From Streptomyces sp. PCS3-D2 (GTDB lineage Bacteria; Actinomycetota; Actinomycetes; Streptomycetales; Streptomycetaceae): DNA of 64,000 bases. The first letter of the stretch is position 1; every line of letters begins with the position of its first letter. The position numbers were made by a program, and so were the translations under genes. The notes below the pieces were generated by a model that did no database searches, was not told the DNA's origin, and saw only the letters and a list, made by a program, of their open reading frames with translations. Of the stretch, positions 16,808 to 25,750 are shown in pieces. The stretch lies in NCBI RefSeq assembly GCF_000612545.2, contig NZ_CP097800.1, positions 7,184,001 through 7,248,000 on the forward strand. The letters are read 5' to 3'.

Positions 16808-17239
16808 TCAGAAGGCGTAGACCGGGTTTCCGTTCAGGGTGGTGGACATGACGCACGTGTTGGAGAAGGTGTGCTCCCAGGCCACGCGCCTGCCGTGCAG
16901 CACACCGTCCGCGGTGACCGTGACCGGGTCGAAGTACAGGGGGCAGGCCCGCGACGTGTTCGGATCCGCCAGCAGGCGGTTGAGCTCGCCACCGGTGGCG
17001 TTGAGGGCGTCGCACGCGGCCCTCGGGTCGGGGTGGGTGCCCTCGGCGGCGTAGGCGCAGCTGAGGGTGGCCGCGCGCACGGCCCCGTCCGTGTCCGCGG
17101 GCGTTCCAGAGGCATGGGCGATGGTGAAGACCATCGCGGACGGGCCGTGCCCGCCCGCGGGTTGGGCCTCCGCGAGCCCCGTGGTGCCTGCAACGCAGAG
17201 AAGGCTGAGTGCGGATGCGGCGATGATGCGGCGGCGCAT
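16808..17239 (-). CDS. Secreted subtilisin inhibitor (SSI family)
   Basis: This 143-aa secreted protease inhibitor starts with an N-terminal signal peptide (RRRIIAASALSLLCVAGTTG, cut near AEA-Q). The mature part has the four Cys of SSI proteins, C61, C76, C99 and C129, spaced for the two family disulfides. The family core DPVTVTADG and WEHTFSNTC are clear. The reactive-site loop reads ACPL-YFDP, so P1 is Leu101 and P1' Tyr102, where classic SSI has Met-Val. Leu at P1 fits inhibition of subtilisin- or chymotrypsin-like proteases rather than trypsin. SSI proteins control extracellular proteases during development. Confidence 0.93.
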   Translation of the reverse strand: MRRRIIAASALSLLCVAGTTGLAEAQPAGGHGPSAMVFTIAHASGTPADTDGAVRAATLSCAYAAEGTHPDPRAACDALNATGGELNRLLADPNTSRACPLYFDPVTVTADGVLHGRRVAWEHTFSNTCVMSTTLNGNPVYAF

Positions 17240-17657
17240 GACAGATTTCCCCTTCGAATCCAGGTCGATGACGGTTCGGCACCTCTGGTCCGGTGCTCAA
17301 CCGGGGACGAGCCTGGCAGGTTCGAAGGATGGCCGCCAACGGGCGGTCGTTTTACGGACAGTTCGTTCGGATACCGGTGGCCTCTGCGGTGTTCGCGCAG
17401 CTGGCGGGGCACTTCCCGGGCCCGCCGCGCGGCTCAGGGGACGATGTGCGCCGCGCGCCCCGCAGCGCCCGGCCTGGTGGCGGCGGTGGGCGGTTCGCCG
17501 GGTTGCCCCGCAGGGTGACGGGATGGATGCGCTCGGGCCGCGCCGGACGCCCCGGCGTCGCCGTGCCGGCGTGGCGACCGGTGCTGCTCCGTGAGCGCCA
17601 CGACCCGGGGGCGTGGTCCTCGCCCGTCACCGGCCGCGGGGCGTGGGCCGCTGCCCG
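17240..17657. other. Intergenic region with 16-bp direct repeat
   Basis: These 418 bases lie between the inhibitor and the spermidine-synthase-like gene. GCCCGTCACCGGCCGC occurs at 17622-17637 and again at 17653-17668, 31 bases apart, the second copy running into the 3' end of the next gene. This looks like a local tandem duplication. The inhibitor's promoter should lie just above 17240 but I cannot pick -35/-10 boxes with confidence. Confidence 0.45.
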
Positions 17658-19208
17658 TCACCGGCCGCTCGGTGGGCCGTAGGGCTGGAGGAGCTGGTCG
17701 ACGGGCGCGTAGTCGTCGGTGAGTGGTCGGGCGCCCCCGGTCCAGGAGGCGAGTTCGGCACCGCTGACGATCTTCCAGCCGCTCTGCCGGGCGTCCAGCG
17801 CCTTCCGGGCCGCGCCGAGGTCGACCGGTCGGTCGGACGCGAGGACGACCAGGTTGCCGCCTTTGGGGGCGGCGGTCGGGTCGAGGCCGATGTCCGAGGG
17901 CTCGCCGACGAGCGCGACGTGTGCGAAGGTCTCGCCGAGGGTGGCCACTTCGGCTCGGGCGAAGGCCAGAGCGCCGTGGTCGATGAGGTTGGCGACGTAG
18001 AGGCCGTCCTCGCCGAGCACCCGCCGTACGTCGGCCATCGCTTCCAGCGTCGTGAGGTGCCACGGCACGCTCACGCCCCCGAAGGCGTCACCGACGACGA
18101 GGTCGCGACTGCCGGTGTCCAGTCGCCGCAGACCGATCCGGCCGTCCTCCACGCGTACGCCGATGTCCCGTCCCGGCCCCTTCCCGAGCCCGAGCCGGTC
18201 GCGGTCGATGCGCACGACCCCGCCGTCGATCTCGGACACGAGGCTGCGCGTCCCGGGCCGCGTGGCCGCGAGGTAGCGGGGGAAGGTGAGTCCTCCGCCA
18301 CCCAGGTGGTGGGCGGTCAGCGGCTCACCCGCGGGAAAGGCGGCATCGACCACCGACGCGATGGCGCGCACGTACGCGAACCGGAGGTGGGTCGGGTCGT
18401 CGACGTCCACGTAGGAGTGTCGTACGCCGTCCAACACGAGGGTGCGGCCGCTGCCCCGCTCGGGATCCGCGACGACCCGCGCACAGTGGTACCTGGTCTC
18501 CATGTCGCAGCCGCCGGGTGCGACGGCGGTGCCGAGGCCGCCTGCGAGGAGCGCGAGGATGAGGGCAGGGGCTCCGGTCCACCCGCGCGATCGCCACTCC
18601 ACCAGCGCCGAAGCGGTCACCAGGAGTGTTCCGAGTCCGATCAGGATGGCGCTGACGGGCAGCCGCGCGATGAGGACGAAGCCGGTCAGGACCGTGCCGG
18701 CGATGGAGCCGGCGGTGCCCACGCCGGAGAGCCGGCCGACGACCGTTCCCGTCTCGGCGAGGCTGGTCAGGTGCAGCTTGGTCACGATCGGCGTGACCGC
18801 GGAGAGCAGCGCGCCCGGCACGAGGATGGTCAGGGACGCGATCAGCAGGAGCAACGCCGGTGCCCACTCCGCGGTGGTGCGCAGCACCGCCGGGGTGAGC
18901 GCCACGGCGGCTCCCGACACTCCGAGCGAGGGGCCGATGAGCCGGCGCGGATCGACCTGGTCGGCGATGCGCCCGCCCAGCCAGGAGCCGGCGGCGATCG
19001 CGGTGAGGGCGATGCCGATCACCAGCGTGCTGGTTTCGAGGGTGAGGCCGAGGTAGGGAGCCAGCAGGCGCAGCGCGACGATCTCCACCACCAGGACCGA
19101 CGCCGAGGCTCCGAACACCAGCGCGGCCGCTGTACGGGGACCCGGCCCGCAGGCGCGGGGCGTGCCCTCGGCGATGGGGGAGGAGGACGATCCGGTCACG
19201 GGCGACAT
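17658..19208 (-). CDS. Fused membrane transporter-like / spermidine-synthase-like protein
   Basis: This is a 516-aa protein. The N-terminal half has about seven or eight hydrophobic helices (for example AAALVFGASASVLVVEIVAL and GIALTAIAAGSWLGGRIAD), the MFS-like fold often fused to SpeE-like domains. The C-terminal half (from about residue 235) resembles an aminopropyltransferase/SAM fold: HHLGGGGLTFPRYLA corresponds to the glycine-rich motif, EIDGGVV to the acidic cofactor residue, VVGDAF to the gate-keeper region. True spermidine synthases have a D(Y/F)xxD-type stretch; here it reads VGDAFGG, so polyamine synthesis is doubtful. The ATG at 19208 overlaps the only nearby AAGG, so a slightly different start is possible. 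Confidence 0.8.
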   Translation of the reverse strand: MSPVTGSSSSPIAEGTPRACGPGPRTAAALVFGASASVLVVEIVALRLLAPYLGLTLETSTLVIGIALTAIAAGSWLGGRIADQVDPRRLIGPSLGVSGAAVALTPAVLRTTAEWAPALLLLIASLTILVPGALLSAVTPIVTKLHLTSLAETGTVVGRLSGVGTAGSIAGTVLTGFVLIARLPVSAILIGLGTLLVTASALVEWRSRGWTGAPALILALLAGGLGTAVAPGGCDMETRYHCARVVADPERGSGRTLVLDGVRHSYVDVDDPTHLRFAYVRAIASVVDAAFPAGEPLTAHHLGGGGLTFPRYLAATRPGTRSLVSEIDGGVVRIDRDRLGLGKGPGRDIGVRVEDGRIGLRRLDTGSRDLVVGDAFGGVSVPWHLTTLEAMADVRRVLGEDGLYVANLIDHGALAFARAEVATLGETFAHVALVGEPSDIGLDPTAAPKGGNLVVLASDRPVDLGAARKALDARQSGWKIVSGAELASWTGGARPLTDDYAPVDQLLQPYGPPSGR

Positions 19209-19517
19209 CCTTGCACGCACCGCAGGGACCGTATGGAGAAAGCGCGCGCTCCGGCCTTCCCGTGGGGTGGCCGGCCGCACCGGCGGTGCCCGGGGCGAAG
19301 CGCCGCCACCCCTGCCGCCGTTCTGCCGGTTCCTGCGCTCCGACCACCCGGAACGTCCCGCAGAGCCCTCGGACGGGATGCGCCCGAGGCAGCCGCCGCG
19401 CCATCCTCGCCGGGCTCCGGGGGTGCGTCGCCGCGAGCCCGGCCAACTGCCACGATCGAGTGGTGCGGGTTCGCGGCGCGCCCGGCCGAAGCCGTGCGCA
19501 GGTGGCAGGGTGGAGGC
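19209..19517. other. Divergent intergenic region
   Basis: These 309 bases separate the divergent membrane-SpeE-like and SRAP genes. They are GC-rich, and I find no repeat, operator or small gene that I can support. A GGAGG site sits directly before the SRAP ATG. Confidence 0.4.
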
Positions 19518-20270
19518 ATGTGCGGCCGATACGTCTCCACCCGGGGCCCCGAGGACCTCTCCGGTCTCTTCCGGGCGAGGCCCCCGGACCCCGGGCAGGT
19601 GCTGGAACCCAGCTGGAACGTCGCCCCCACCGACGCCGTCTGGGCGGTGCTGGAGCGCGCGGACCGGGAGACCGGTGTGCTGGAGCGCAGGCTGCGGCCC
19701 CTGCGGTGGGGGTTGGTGCCGTCGTGGTCCAAGACCCCGTCCGGCGGCGCGAAGATGATCAACGCTCGGGTCGAGACGGTGCACGAGAGGCCCGCGTACC
19801 GGCGCGCCTTCGCCAAGCGCCGCTGCCTGCTCCCGGCGGACGGGTTCTACGAGTGGCGGGCCGTCCCCGCGGCGGCCGGCGTGAAGGCCCACAAGCAGCC
19901 GTACTTCATCCGGCCCGAGGACGGCGCCGTGATGGCGATGGCCGGGCTGTACGAGTTCTGGCGCGATCCCGGCGTCGCCGACGAGGGCGATCCGGCGGCA
20001 TGGTGGGCGACCTGCACGATCATCACCACCGAGGCGACCGACGGGGCCGGCCGTGTCCACCCCCGTATGCCGCTCTCGCTCGCCCCGGCCGACTACGAGG
20101 CCTGGCTCGACCCGTCCCACCAGGACGCGCAGGAACTGCGTGCCCTGCTCGCCGCGCCCGGGGGCGGCCGACTGGACGTCCGGGCGGTGTCGACGGCGGT
20201 CAACAACGTGCGCAACAACGGGCCCGAGCTCCTCGACGACCCCGCGGACCCGGCGCCCGCGGCGTGGTGA
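19518..20270 (+). CDS. SRAP domain protein (HMCES/YedK), abasic-site shield
   Basis: This 250-aa protein would crosslink covalently to abasic sites in single-stranded DNA and protect them. All catalytic features are present: Cys2 exposed after Met removal (MCGRY), Asn34 in WNVAPT, Glu112 in DGFYEW, and His181 in HPRMPL, along with MINARVET. Length is normal for bacterial YedK-like proteins (220-250). The ATG at 19518 is fixed by the need for Cys2. It stands alone, convergent with the GH16-like gene. No SOS box was recognised upstream. Confidence 0.95.
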   Translation: MCGRYVSTRGPEDLSGLFRARPPDPGQVLEPSWNVAPTDAVWAVLERADRETGVLERRLRPLRWGLVPSWSKTPSGGAKMINARVETVHERPAYRRAFAKRRCLLPADGFYEWRAVPAAAGVKAHKQPYFIRPEDGAVMAMAGLYEFWRDPGVADEGDPAAWWATCTIITTEATDGAGRVHPRMPLSLAPADYEAWLDPSHQDAQELRALLAAPGGGRLDVRAVSTAVNNVRNNGPELLDDPADPAPAAW

Positions 20271-20301
20271 GAAGGGCCCTGCGCCCGCCCTCGGACGGAG
20301 G

Positions 20302-21240
20302 TCAGGCCTTCGGCACGGTGTTCACGTAGTCGGTGCCCGCACTGTAGAAGCCGTCCACCGTCTTCTGGACGTCGGCCTGGGACACCGCCTCGTCGGCCTT
20401 GTAGTAGACCCAGTTGACCTTCAGGTCCCACGTGCGGGGACCGCCGGCGAAGGGCAGGTCGATGAACCAGTTGCTGAAGTGGATGTCCATCTTCTCGCGC
20501 GGGACGTACTTGCCGGAGCTGGTGAACAGCTCCTTGCCGTCCAGGGAGTAGGTGACCGATCCGTTGACCGCGGTGATCATGAGGATGTGCCAGCCCCCGA
20601 CGCGCTGCTTGAGCGTGTGGCTGACCCGGTCCGGCGGATCGGCCTTGTACCAGCTGACGTTGTCGAGGCGGGGCCCCGTCGTACCCCAGCCGCCGTTCGG
20701 CAGGTACTCGAAGTCCAGTTCGCTGTAGTGCTCCGAGGAGTCCGAGGGGGAGATCGGGAAGAAGGTCTGGACGATGTGGTCGCCGTTGCGGCCGCTCGTG
20801 GGCTCGTCGCTGAAGTGGACCCGGGCGGCGAAAGTCCCCGTGAAGAGGTTTTTGCCGGTGCCCTGTATCTCGACCTGCCGGGTGCCCTGCGCGGTGCCGT
20901 CGGTGGAGGACTGCAGCCGCAGGACCCTGCCACCCTGGGCGGTCTCGTCGGAGGGGAAACCGGCGCCGTCCTTGGCCCAGGTGCCCTTGATCCCCGGACC
21001 GCCGCCGCCGGTGCGGACCTCCCAGCCGTGGGCGGCGAGCGCCGGGTCGTCGGGGCCGCTGTAGTGGAAGCTGTCGAACAGGGTTCCCGGCGGGCCGGAC
21101 GGGGTGGGCGAGGCGCTGGGGGCGGGCGCGGAGGCATCGTCGGCGGGGCCGCCGGAGCACGCGGCGAGTACGCACAGCAGGGCAGGCAGCGTGAGCGCGG
21201 TCCACACGCGGGAACGGCGGGTGCGGCGGGGCTGGCTCAC
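20302..21240 (-). CDS. GH16-like secreted lipoprotein
   Basis: This is a 312-aa lipoprotein with an N-terminal basic region, hydrophobic core and lipobox LAAC (Cys28), then an Ala/Pro/Ser linker. The rest looks like a concanavalin-type beta-sandwich. SELDFEYLPNGG matches the family-16 glycoside hydrolase pattern E-x-D-x-E, with the two Glu as nucleophile and acid/base. Aromatic substrate-platform candidates are WYKADPP and FSNWFIDLP. It probably cleaves or binds a beta-glucan or other polymer outside the membrane. The start is GTG at 21240 after AAGGAG; an upstream ATG at 21273 would put the ribosome site inside the gene. Confidence 0.82.
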   Translation of the reverse strand: MSQPRRTRRSRVWTALTLPALLCVLAACSGGPADDASAPAPSASPTPSGPPGTLFDSFHYSGPDDPALAAHGWEVRTGGGGPGIKGTWAKDGAGFPSDETAQGGRVLRLQSSTDGTAQGTRQVEIQGTGKNLFTGTFAARVHFSDEPTSGRNGDHIVQTFFPISPSDSSEHYSELDFEYLPNGGWGTTGPRLDNVSWYKADPPDRVSHTLKQRVGGWHILMITAVNGSVTYSLDGKELFTSSGKYVPREKMDIHFSNWFIDLPFAGGPRTWDLKVNWVYYKADEAVSQADVQKTVDGFYSAGTDYVNTVPKA

Positions 21241-21618
21241 ACAGGGCTCCTTGGAAGGGTAGAGGCGGCACACGGCCCCGCCCCCTGCGGGGGATCGGCT
21301 GGTGATCCGGTGCGGGCGTCATCCTAGGCACGCGGTGACGGCCGCAGTGACCGCCGGGGCGGCTCGGGAACGGCTGGCGGAGCCCCGGCGGTCCCCGTTC
21401 CGGGGGAGCGACTCGGGCTGACCAGGCACTGGCCAAGGCTCGGGCGCGGGCTGGCCGAACCTACTAACCGGTATTACATATTCCGTTTCGATCTGATCAC
21501 GACCCCCGGGTAGATCGTTTCAATCCGGACATCCAGCTCAAGTCGCCCTGGTTTGGTGCACTAGCGTTCGGCCTGCGATCCCACGGTCTACGTACCCTGC
21601 ACTGAAAGGCTTCGCAAG
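21241..21618. other. Regulatory region before the exopolysaccharide locus
   Basis: These 378 bases separate the GH16-like gene from the mat-like operon. From about 21461 to 21560 the sequence is clearly lower in GC than its surroundings. Candidate -10 elements are TAGCGT (21562-21567) and TACCCT (21593-21598), but neither has a good -35. No riboswitch fold that I know is recognisable. Confidence 0.4.
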
Positions 21619-22146
21619 GTGCGCCCAGTCATCACGCCCGTCCACAACGGATCGCCACGCCAGGCAGAATCCGAAATGTCTGATTCTGCTTCCGGGGAAC
21701 CCTCCCCCGCACCGGTGTTCGTCGACCAGTCCGGTCTGCGCGGCCGTCTGCTGCGGGGCTTCGGCTGGCCGGTCTCCATGATCGGCGCCATTCTGGCGGT
21801 CGCGATGAGCAGCAGCCTGATCGGCATGCAGGCGGACGCCCCGGCGATGGGCATCCCCGTGCGGCCGTCGCTGTCTCCGTCTCCGGTGCCGGCCCCGTCG
21901 TCCAGCACGACCGCGTCCCCCGGGGCGGCCGTGCCGTCCTCACCCCGCGCGGTCACGCGGTCCGCGACTCCCACGGCGAAGTCCTCCGCCGTCGCGACGG
22001 AGCCCGCGGCCACGCCCTCGAAGTCCGCGGCCGCCCCCTCGAAGTCCCCGGCCGCCCCGACGAAGCCGGCGGTCCCCGCGACGAAGCCCGCGGTTCCCAC
22101 GCCGAGCGTGGCGAAGTCCTCGGGCCATCCGGCCGAGCAGCCCTGA
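21619..22146 (+). CDS. Single-pass membrane protein with Ser/Ala/Pro/Lys-rich tail, mat-like operon
   Basis: This 175-aa protein has a cytoplasmic N-terminal part of about 50 residues and one membrane helix (PVSMIGAILAVAMSSSLIG). An extracellular tail rich in Ala, Pro, Ser, Thr and Lys carries repeats such as TPSKSAAAPSKSPAAPTKPA. The composition suggests an unstructured wall-spanning linker. The start is GTG 21619 after GAAAGG; ATG 21676 is an alternative. It lies 78 bases before the deacetylase-glycosyltransferase gene and is probably co-transcribed. An open frame also exists on the other strand, but membrane topology and operon position favour this one. Confidence 0.65.
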   Translation: MRPVITPVHNGSPRQAESEMSDSASGEPSPAPVFVDQSGLRGRLLRGFGWPVSMIGAILAVAMSSSLIGMQADAPAMGIPVRPSLSPSPVPAPSSSTTASPGAAVPSSPRAVTRSATPTAKSSAVATEPAATPSKSAAAPSKSPAAPTKPAVPATKPAVPTPSVAKSSGHPAEQP

Positions 22147-22224
22147 TCACGCTCACCCCTGACCACGCTCACCTCCGAGCGCCCTCAGCCCTGATCACTC
22201 TCACCACTGTCTCCAGGAGCGTCA

Positions 22225-24375
22225 TTGTCCCGCCACCAGCGCCGCCGGCAGTCCCTGCTCAGGTCGCGCCGACTGGCCGCGCCGCCACTGCGCTTCTTCA
22301 TGCCGCTGTCCCTCCTGGCGTGCCTGCTGGCCCTCCTGGTCCTGCGCGGTCTCGCCACGAACGAGGCGTTCCACGACTCCCGTATCGCCATCTCCGTCGA
22401 CAAGACGACCGTGCCGGAGAACCTGCTCAAGGGCGGTCCGGTCATCGACGCGCGCGGTGCCAAGAACGAGCAGCCCGCCAGCTACCACATCCCTGACCGT
22501 ACCGCGGTGCTGAGCTTCGACGACGGTCCCTCCCCGGAGTGGACGCCGAAGATCCTGGAGGTGCTCGCGGCCCGCGACATCCGTGCGGACTTCTTCGTGA
22601 CCGGGGCGATGACCACCCGCAACCCGGAGCTGATCCGGCAGATCGTCGCGGGCGGCCACGAACTCGGCGTGCACACCTTCACCCACCCCGACCTGGTGTA
22701 CCAGTCCCGCGCCCGGATCGGCTGGGAGCTGGCGCAGACGCAGCTGGCGCTGGCCGGCGTCGCGGGCGTCCACAGCGCGCTGTTCCGCCCGCCGTACTCC
22801 TCCGACGCCACCGCGATGGACGACTGGAACTATCCGGTGATCAAGTACGTGGGCGCGCGCGGCTACCTCACCGCGTTCATCGACCGCGACACCGACGACT
22901 GGAAGCGCCCCGGCGTGGACGCGATCGTCAAGGCGGCCATGCCGGCCAAGCCCGGTGCGGGCGCACTGATCCTGTTGCACGACGCGGGTGGCGACCGCAG
23001 CCAGACCCTCACCGCGCTCGTGCAGATCATCGACAGGCTGCAGGCCCAGGGCTACCGCTTCACCACCATCTCCGAGGCGCTCGGCGCCTCCAGCGCGACC
23101 GTGCCGGTGGACGGATTCCAGCTGTGGGCGGGCAAGGGATTCATCTGGGCCACCCAGGCCGCCGTGCTCACCCTGCCGGTGCTCGTCGGGCTGCTGGCCG
23201 TCGTCGGCTTCCTCAACTTCGGGCGGTTCGCGCTGATGCTCGTCCTCGCGCCGATCCACGCCCGCCGCTCCCGACGCGGGGACGCGTGGGGACCGCCCGT
23301 CACCGAACCGGTCACCGTGCTGGTGCCCGCCTACAACGAGCGCGAGTGCATAGCCAACACCCTCCAGTCCCTGGCCGCCAGTGACCACCCGATCGAGGTG
23401 ATCGTCGTCGACGACGGTTCCACGGACGGCACGGCGGACATCGTGGAGGAGATGGACCTGCCGTTCGTCCGGCTGATCCGCCAGGTCAACGGCGGCAAGT
23501 CCAGCGCGCTCAACACCGGTATCGCGGCGGCCTCGCACGACATCATCGTGATGATGGACGGCGACACCGTCTTCGAGCCGTCCACCGTGCGCGAGCTGGT
23601 CCAGCCCTTCGGGGACCCGGCGATCGGCGCCGTCGCGGGCAACGCCAAGGTCGGCAACCGCGAGAGCCTCATCGGCGCCTGGCAGCACATCGAGTACGTC
23701 CTCGGCCACAACCTGGACCGCCGGATGTACGACATGCTGGGCGTCATCCCGACCATTCCGGGCGCGGTCGGAGCCTTCCGCAAGGAGGCCCTGCGGCAGG
23801 TCGGCGGAATGAGCGACGACACCCTCGCCGAGGACACCGACATCACCATGGCAGTGCTCTGCGAAGGCTGGCGGATCGTCTACGCCGAGAACGCCCGTGC
23901 CTGGACCGAGGCGCCCGCAAGCCTCCAGCAGCTCTGGTCCCAGCGGTACCGCTGGAGCTACGGCAGCATGCAGGCGATGTGGAAGCACCGCCGCGCCGTG
24001 ACCGCACGTGGTCCGGCCGGCCGCTTCGGTCGCGTCGGGTTGCCGCTCGTCGTGCTGTTCGGCGTGATCGCCCCGCTGCTGGCGCCACTGGTCGACCTGT
24101 TCCTGCTGTACGGCGTGCTGTTCGGCGACGCCCCGATCACCCTCACCAGCTGGGGCGGCTTCATCCTGCTCCAGGCGGTGCTGTCCTGGTACGCCTTCCG
24201 CCTCGACCGCGAGAAGCCCTGGCACCTGATCAGCCTGCCCATCCAGCAGCTGGTCTACCGGCAGCTGATGTACATCGTCCTGTTGCAGTCCGCGATCACC
24301 GCGATGACCGGTGGCCGACTGCGCTGGCAGAAGCTCCGGCGTACCGGCGAGGTCGCCGTGCCGGTGGAGGCCTGA
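22225..24375 (+). CDS. matB: Bifunctional polysaccharide deacetylase / family 2 glycosyltransferase (MatB-like)
   Basis: This 716-aa membrane protein would make a poly-GlcNAc-type exopolymer and partly deacetylate it. After a basic N terminus and one helix (residues about 24-44) comes a NodB deacetylase domain: LSFDDGP with Asp99/Asp100, metal His150 and His154 in HTFTH, RPPYSS, and LLHDAGG. From about residue 360 a processive GT2 domain follows with VPAYNE, VVDDGSTDG, MDGDT, EDTDIT and QRYRW (about 573-577), then membrane helices. This architecture is that of MatB of the mat (mycelial aggregation) locus of Streptomyces. TTG at 22225 is used because AGGAG lies 5-6 bases before it and no ATG/GTG fits. 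It is followed by the acyltransferase after two bases. Confidence 0.85.
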   Translation: MSRHQRRRQSLLRSRRLAAPPLRFFMPLSLLACLLALLVLRGLATNEAFHDSRIAISVDKTTVPENLLKGGPVIDARGAKNEQPASYHIPDRTAVLSFDDGPSPEWTPKILEVLAARDIRADFFVTGAMTTRNPELIRQIVAGGHELGVHTFTHPDLVYQSRARIGWELAQTQLALAGVAGVHSALFRPPYSSDATAMDDWNYPVIKYVGARGYLTAFIDRDTDDWKRPGVDAIVKAAMPAKPGAGALILLHDAGGDRSQTLTALVQIIDRLQAQGYRFTTISEALGASSATVPVDGFQLWAGKGFIWATQAAVLTLPVLVGLLAVVGFLNFGRFALMLVLAPIHARRSRRGDAWGPPVTEPVTVLVPAYNERECIANTLQSLAASDHPIEVIVVDDGSTDGTADIVEEMDLPFVRLIRQVNGGKSSALNTGIAAASHDIIVMMDGDTVFEPSTVRELVQPFGDPAIGAVAGNAKVGNRESLIGAWQHIEYVLGHNLDRRMYDMLGVIPTIPGAVGAFRKEALRQVGGMSDDTLAEDTDITMAVLCEGWRIVYAENARAWTEAPASLQQLWSQRYRWSYGSMQAMWKHRRAVTARGPAGRFGRVGLPLVVLFGVIAPLLAPLVDLFLLYGVLFGDAPITLTSWGGFILLQAVLSWYAFRLDREKPWHLISLPIQQLVYRQLMYIVLLQSAITAMTGGRLRWQKLRRTGEVAVPVEA

Positions 24376-24377
24376 AC

Positions 24378-25640
24378 GTGACCGCATCCATCGACCTCGG
24401 ACGTTTCCGGGACACCGTCCAGCTGAGGGTTCCCCCCGCTCTGCGCACCGAGGCGGAGCCGGAGCCGGACCCGCAGGCGTCGGAGCCGTCCGGGCGCACG
24501 GGCGGCCGTGACCGCTACTTCGACCTGCTTCGCGCGCTGGCACTGGCCCGCGTGGTGCTCTACCACAACTTCGGCTGGTTCTGGCTGCCGCTGGTCTTCC
24601 CGTCGATGGGCGTGATGTTCGCCCTGGCCGGACTGCTGATGGCCCGTTCGCTCAGCCGTCCCGCGCTCGGCGTGATCCGCGGCCGACTGCGCCGGCTGCT
24701 GCCGCCGATGTGGCTCTTCGGCGCGGTCCTGATCACCCTGCAGGTCTACGCCGGCTGGGGCCCGCACTCCGAGGGCCACCCCACCTGGTGGTGGTCCAAG
24801 ATGGCGTTCTGGATCCTGCCGCTGAGCACTCCGCCGTACGCGGACGAGCTGTCCGGGTTCTCCTTCGTGGAGCACACCTGGGCGGCGCAGATCACCGTCC
24901 CGCTGTGGTACCTCCGGGCCTACCTCTGGTACGTCCTGCTCTCGCCGCTGCTGCTGCGGGGTCTGCGACGTTTCCCGGTGGCGACGCTGTCCGCTCCCCT
25001 GGCGATGGTGATCGTCATGAACGTGTTCCTCCTCGACCGGGACCTCGTCTACGGCCGGGTCTGGGAGAACGCCAACGACTTCGCCACCTTCGGCGCCTGC
25101 TGGATCCTCGGCATGGCCCACCAGGAGGGGCTGCTCAGGAAGATCCCGCAGTACGTGCTTCCGTCGGTGGCACCGCTGATCATGGTGGCCGGCTTCTGGT
25201 ACCTGCAGACCCGGCCGGTCGACCCGACCGTGGCCACCGACATCGAGGCTTGGCCGATCGCCCAGGCGCTGTGGTCCTTCGGCTTCGTCGCGATCCTCCT
25301 CCACGTCAGTCCGTCCTGGGACCGGTGGCCCCGGCCGCTGGAACGCTGGAACGGCCTGGTCGGCCTGCTCAACGCACGCGCCGTCAGCGTCTACCTCTGG
25401 CACCAGGTGGCCCTGGTGGCCGCCGTGCCGCTGATCGACCCGCTCTGGAGCGTCCCCTTCGTCTACGCGAACTTCCAGTGGCTGCTGGCCAGCCAGTGGT
25501 TCACGCTGCTGGTGGCCATCCCGCTGATGGGACTGCTGGTGCTGGCGTTCGGCTGGGTCGAGGACGTGGCCGCCAGACGCCGGCCGCGGCTCCTGCCGTA
25601 CGACCGCCGCCAGCGGGGCAAGCGCCGGGCGGCCGACTGA
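24378..25640 (+). CDS. Membrane acyltransferase family 3 protein
   Basis: This 420-aa integral membrane protein has about ten helices. The family signature is RYFDLLRALALARVVLYH, where the His in the first helix corresponds to the catalytic-type His of OafA/NodX acyltransferases. It is followed by RGRLRRLLPPMW. Such enzymes add acetyl, succinyl or similar groups to surface polysaccharides, so it probably decorates the polymer made by the upstream gene. GTG 24378 is two bases after the preceding stop with GGTGGAGG in front, meaning tight coupling. It is the last gene of the operon; a hairpin follows. Confidence 0.88.
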   Translation: MTASIDLGRFRDTVQLRVPPALRTEAEPEPDPQASEPSGRTGGRDRYFDLLRALALARVVLYHNFGWFWLPLVFPSMGVMFALAGLLMARSLSRPALGVIRGRLRRLLPPMWLFGAVLITLQVYAGWGPHSEGHPTWWWSKMAFWILPLSTPPYADELSGFSFVEHTWAAQITVPLWYLRAYLWYVLLSPLLLRGLRRFPVATLSAPLAMVIVMNVFLLDRDLVYGRVWENANDFATFGACWILGMAHQEGLLRKIPQYVLPSVAPLIMVAGFWYLQTRPVDPTVATDIEAWPIAQALWSFGFVAILLHVSPSWDRWPRPLERWNGLVGLLNARAVSVYLWHQVALVAAVPLIDPLWSVPFVYANFQWLLASQWFTLLVAIPLMGLLVLAFGWVEDVAARRRPRLLPYDRRQRGKRRAAD

Positions 25641-25713
25641 CGCGGGCGGACCTGCGTCCGGGGCCGGCCCCGCCCCGACCCCACGGCTCCGGACCCCGCT
25701 CCGCCCGGCCGGA

Positions 25714-25728
25714 GGGGGCGCCGCCCCC
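25714..25728. terminator. GC hairpin between convergent genes
   Basis: GGGGGC-GCC-GCCCCC lies in the 110-base gap between the acyltransferase gene (+) and the CopC-like gene (-). It is short but very GC-rich and could stop transcription from both sides. Confidence 0.5.
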
Positions 25729-25750
25729 GGCCCGGCCGGCGGACGAGCGG

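Noticed and set aside
17613-19517. Long plus-strand open frame running into the SRAP gene
   Set aside because: Only the part from ATG 19518 has family features, and SRAP proteins need Cys at position 2. The upstream portion is antisense to the SpeE-like gene.
21588-22172. Minus-strand frame of 194 codons over the small mat-like membrane protein
   Set aside because: It consists of low-complexity Gly/Ala/Glu/Asp repeats created by the plus-strand Pro/Ser/Ala codons. The plus-strand protein has a clear membrane helix and operon position.
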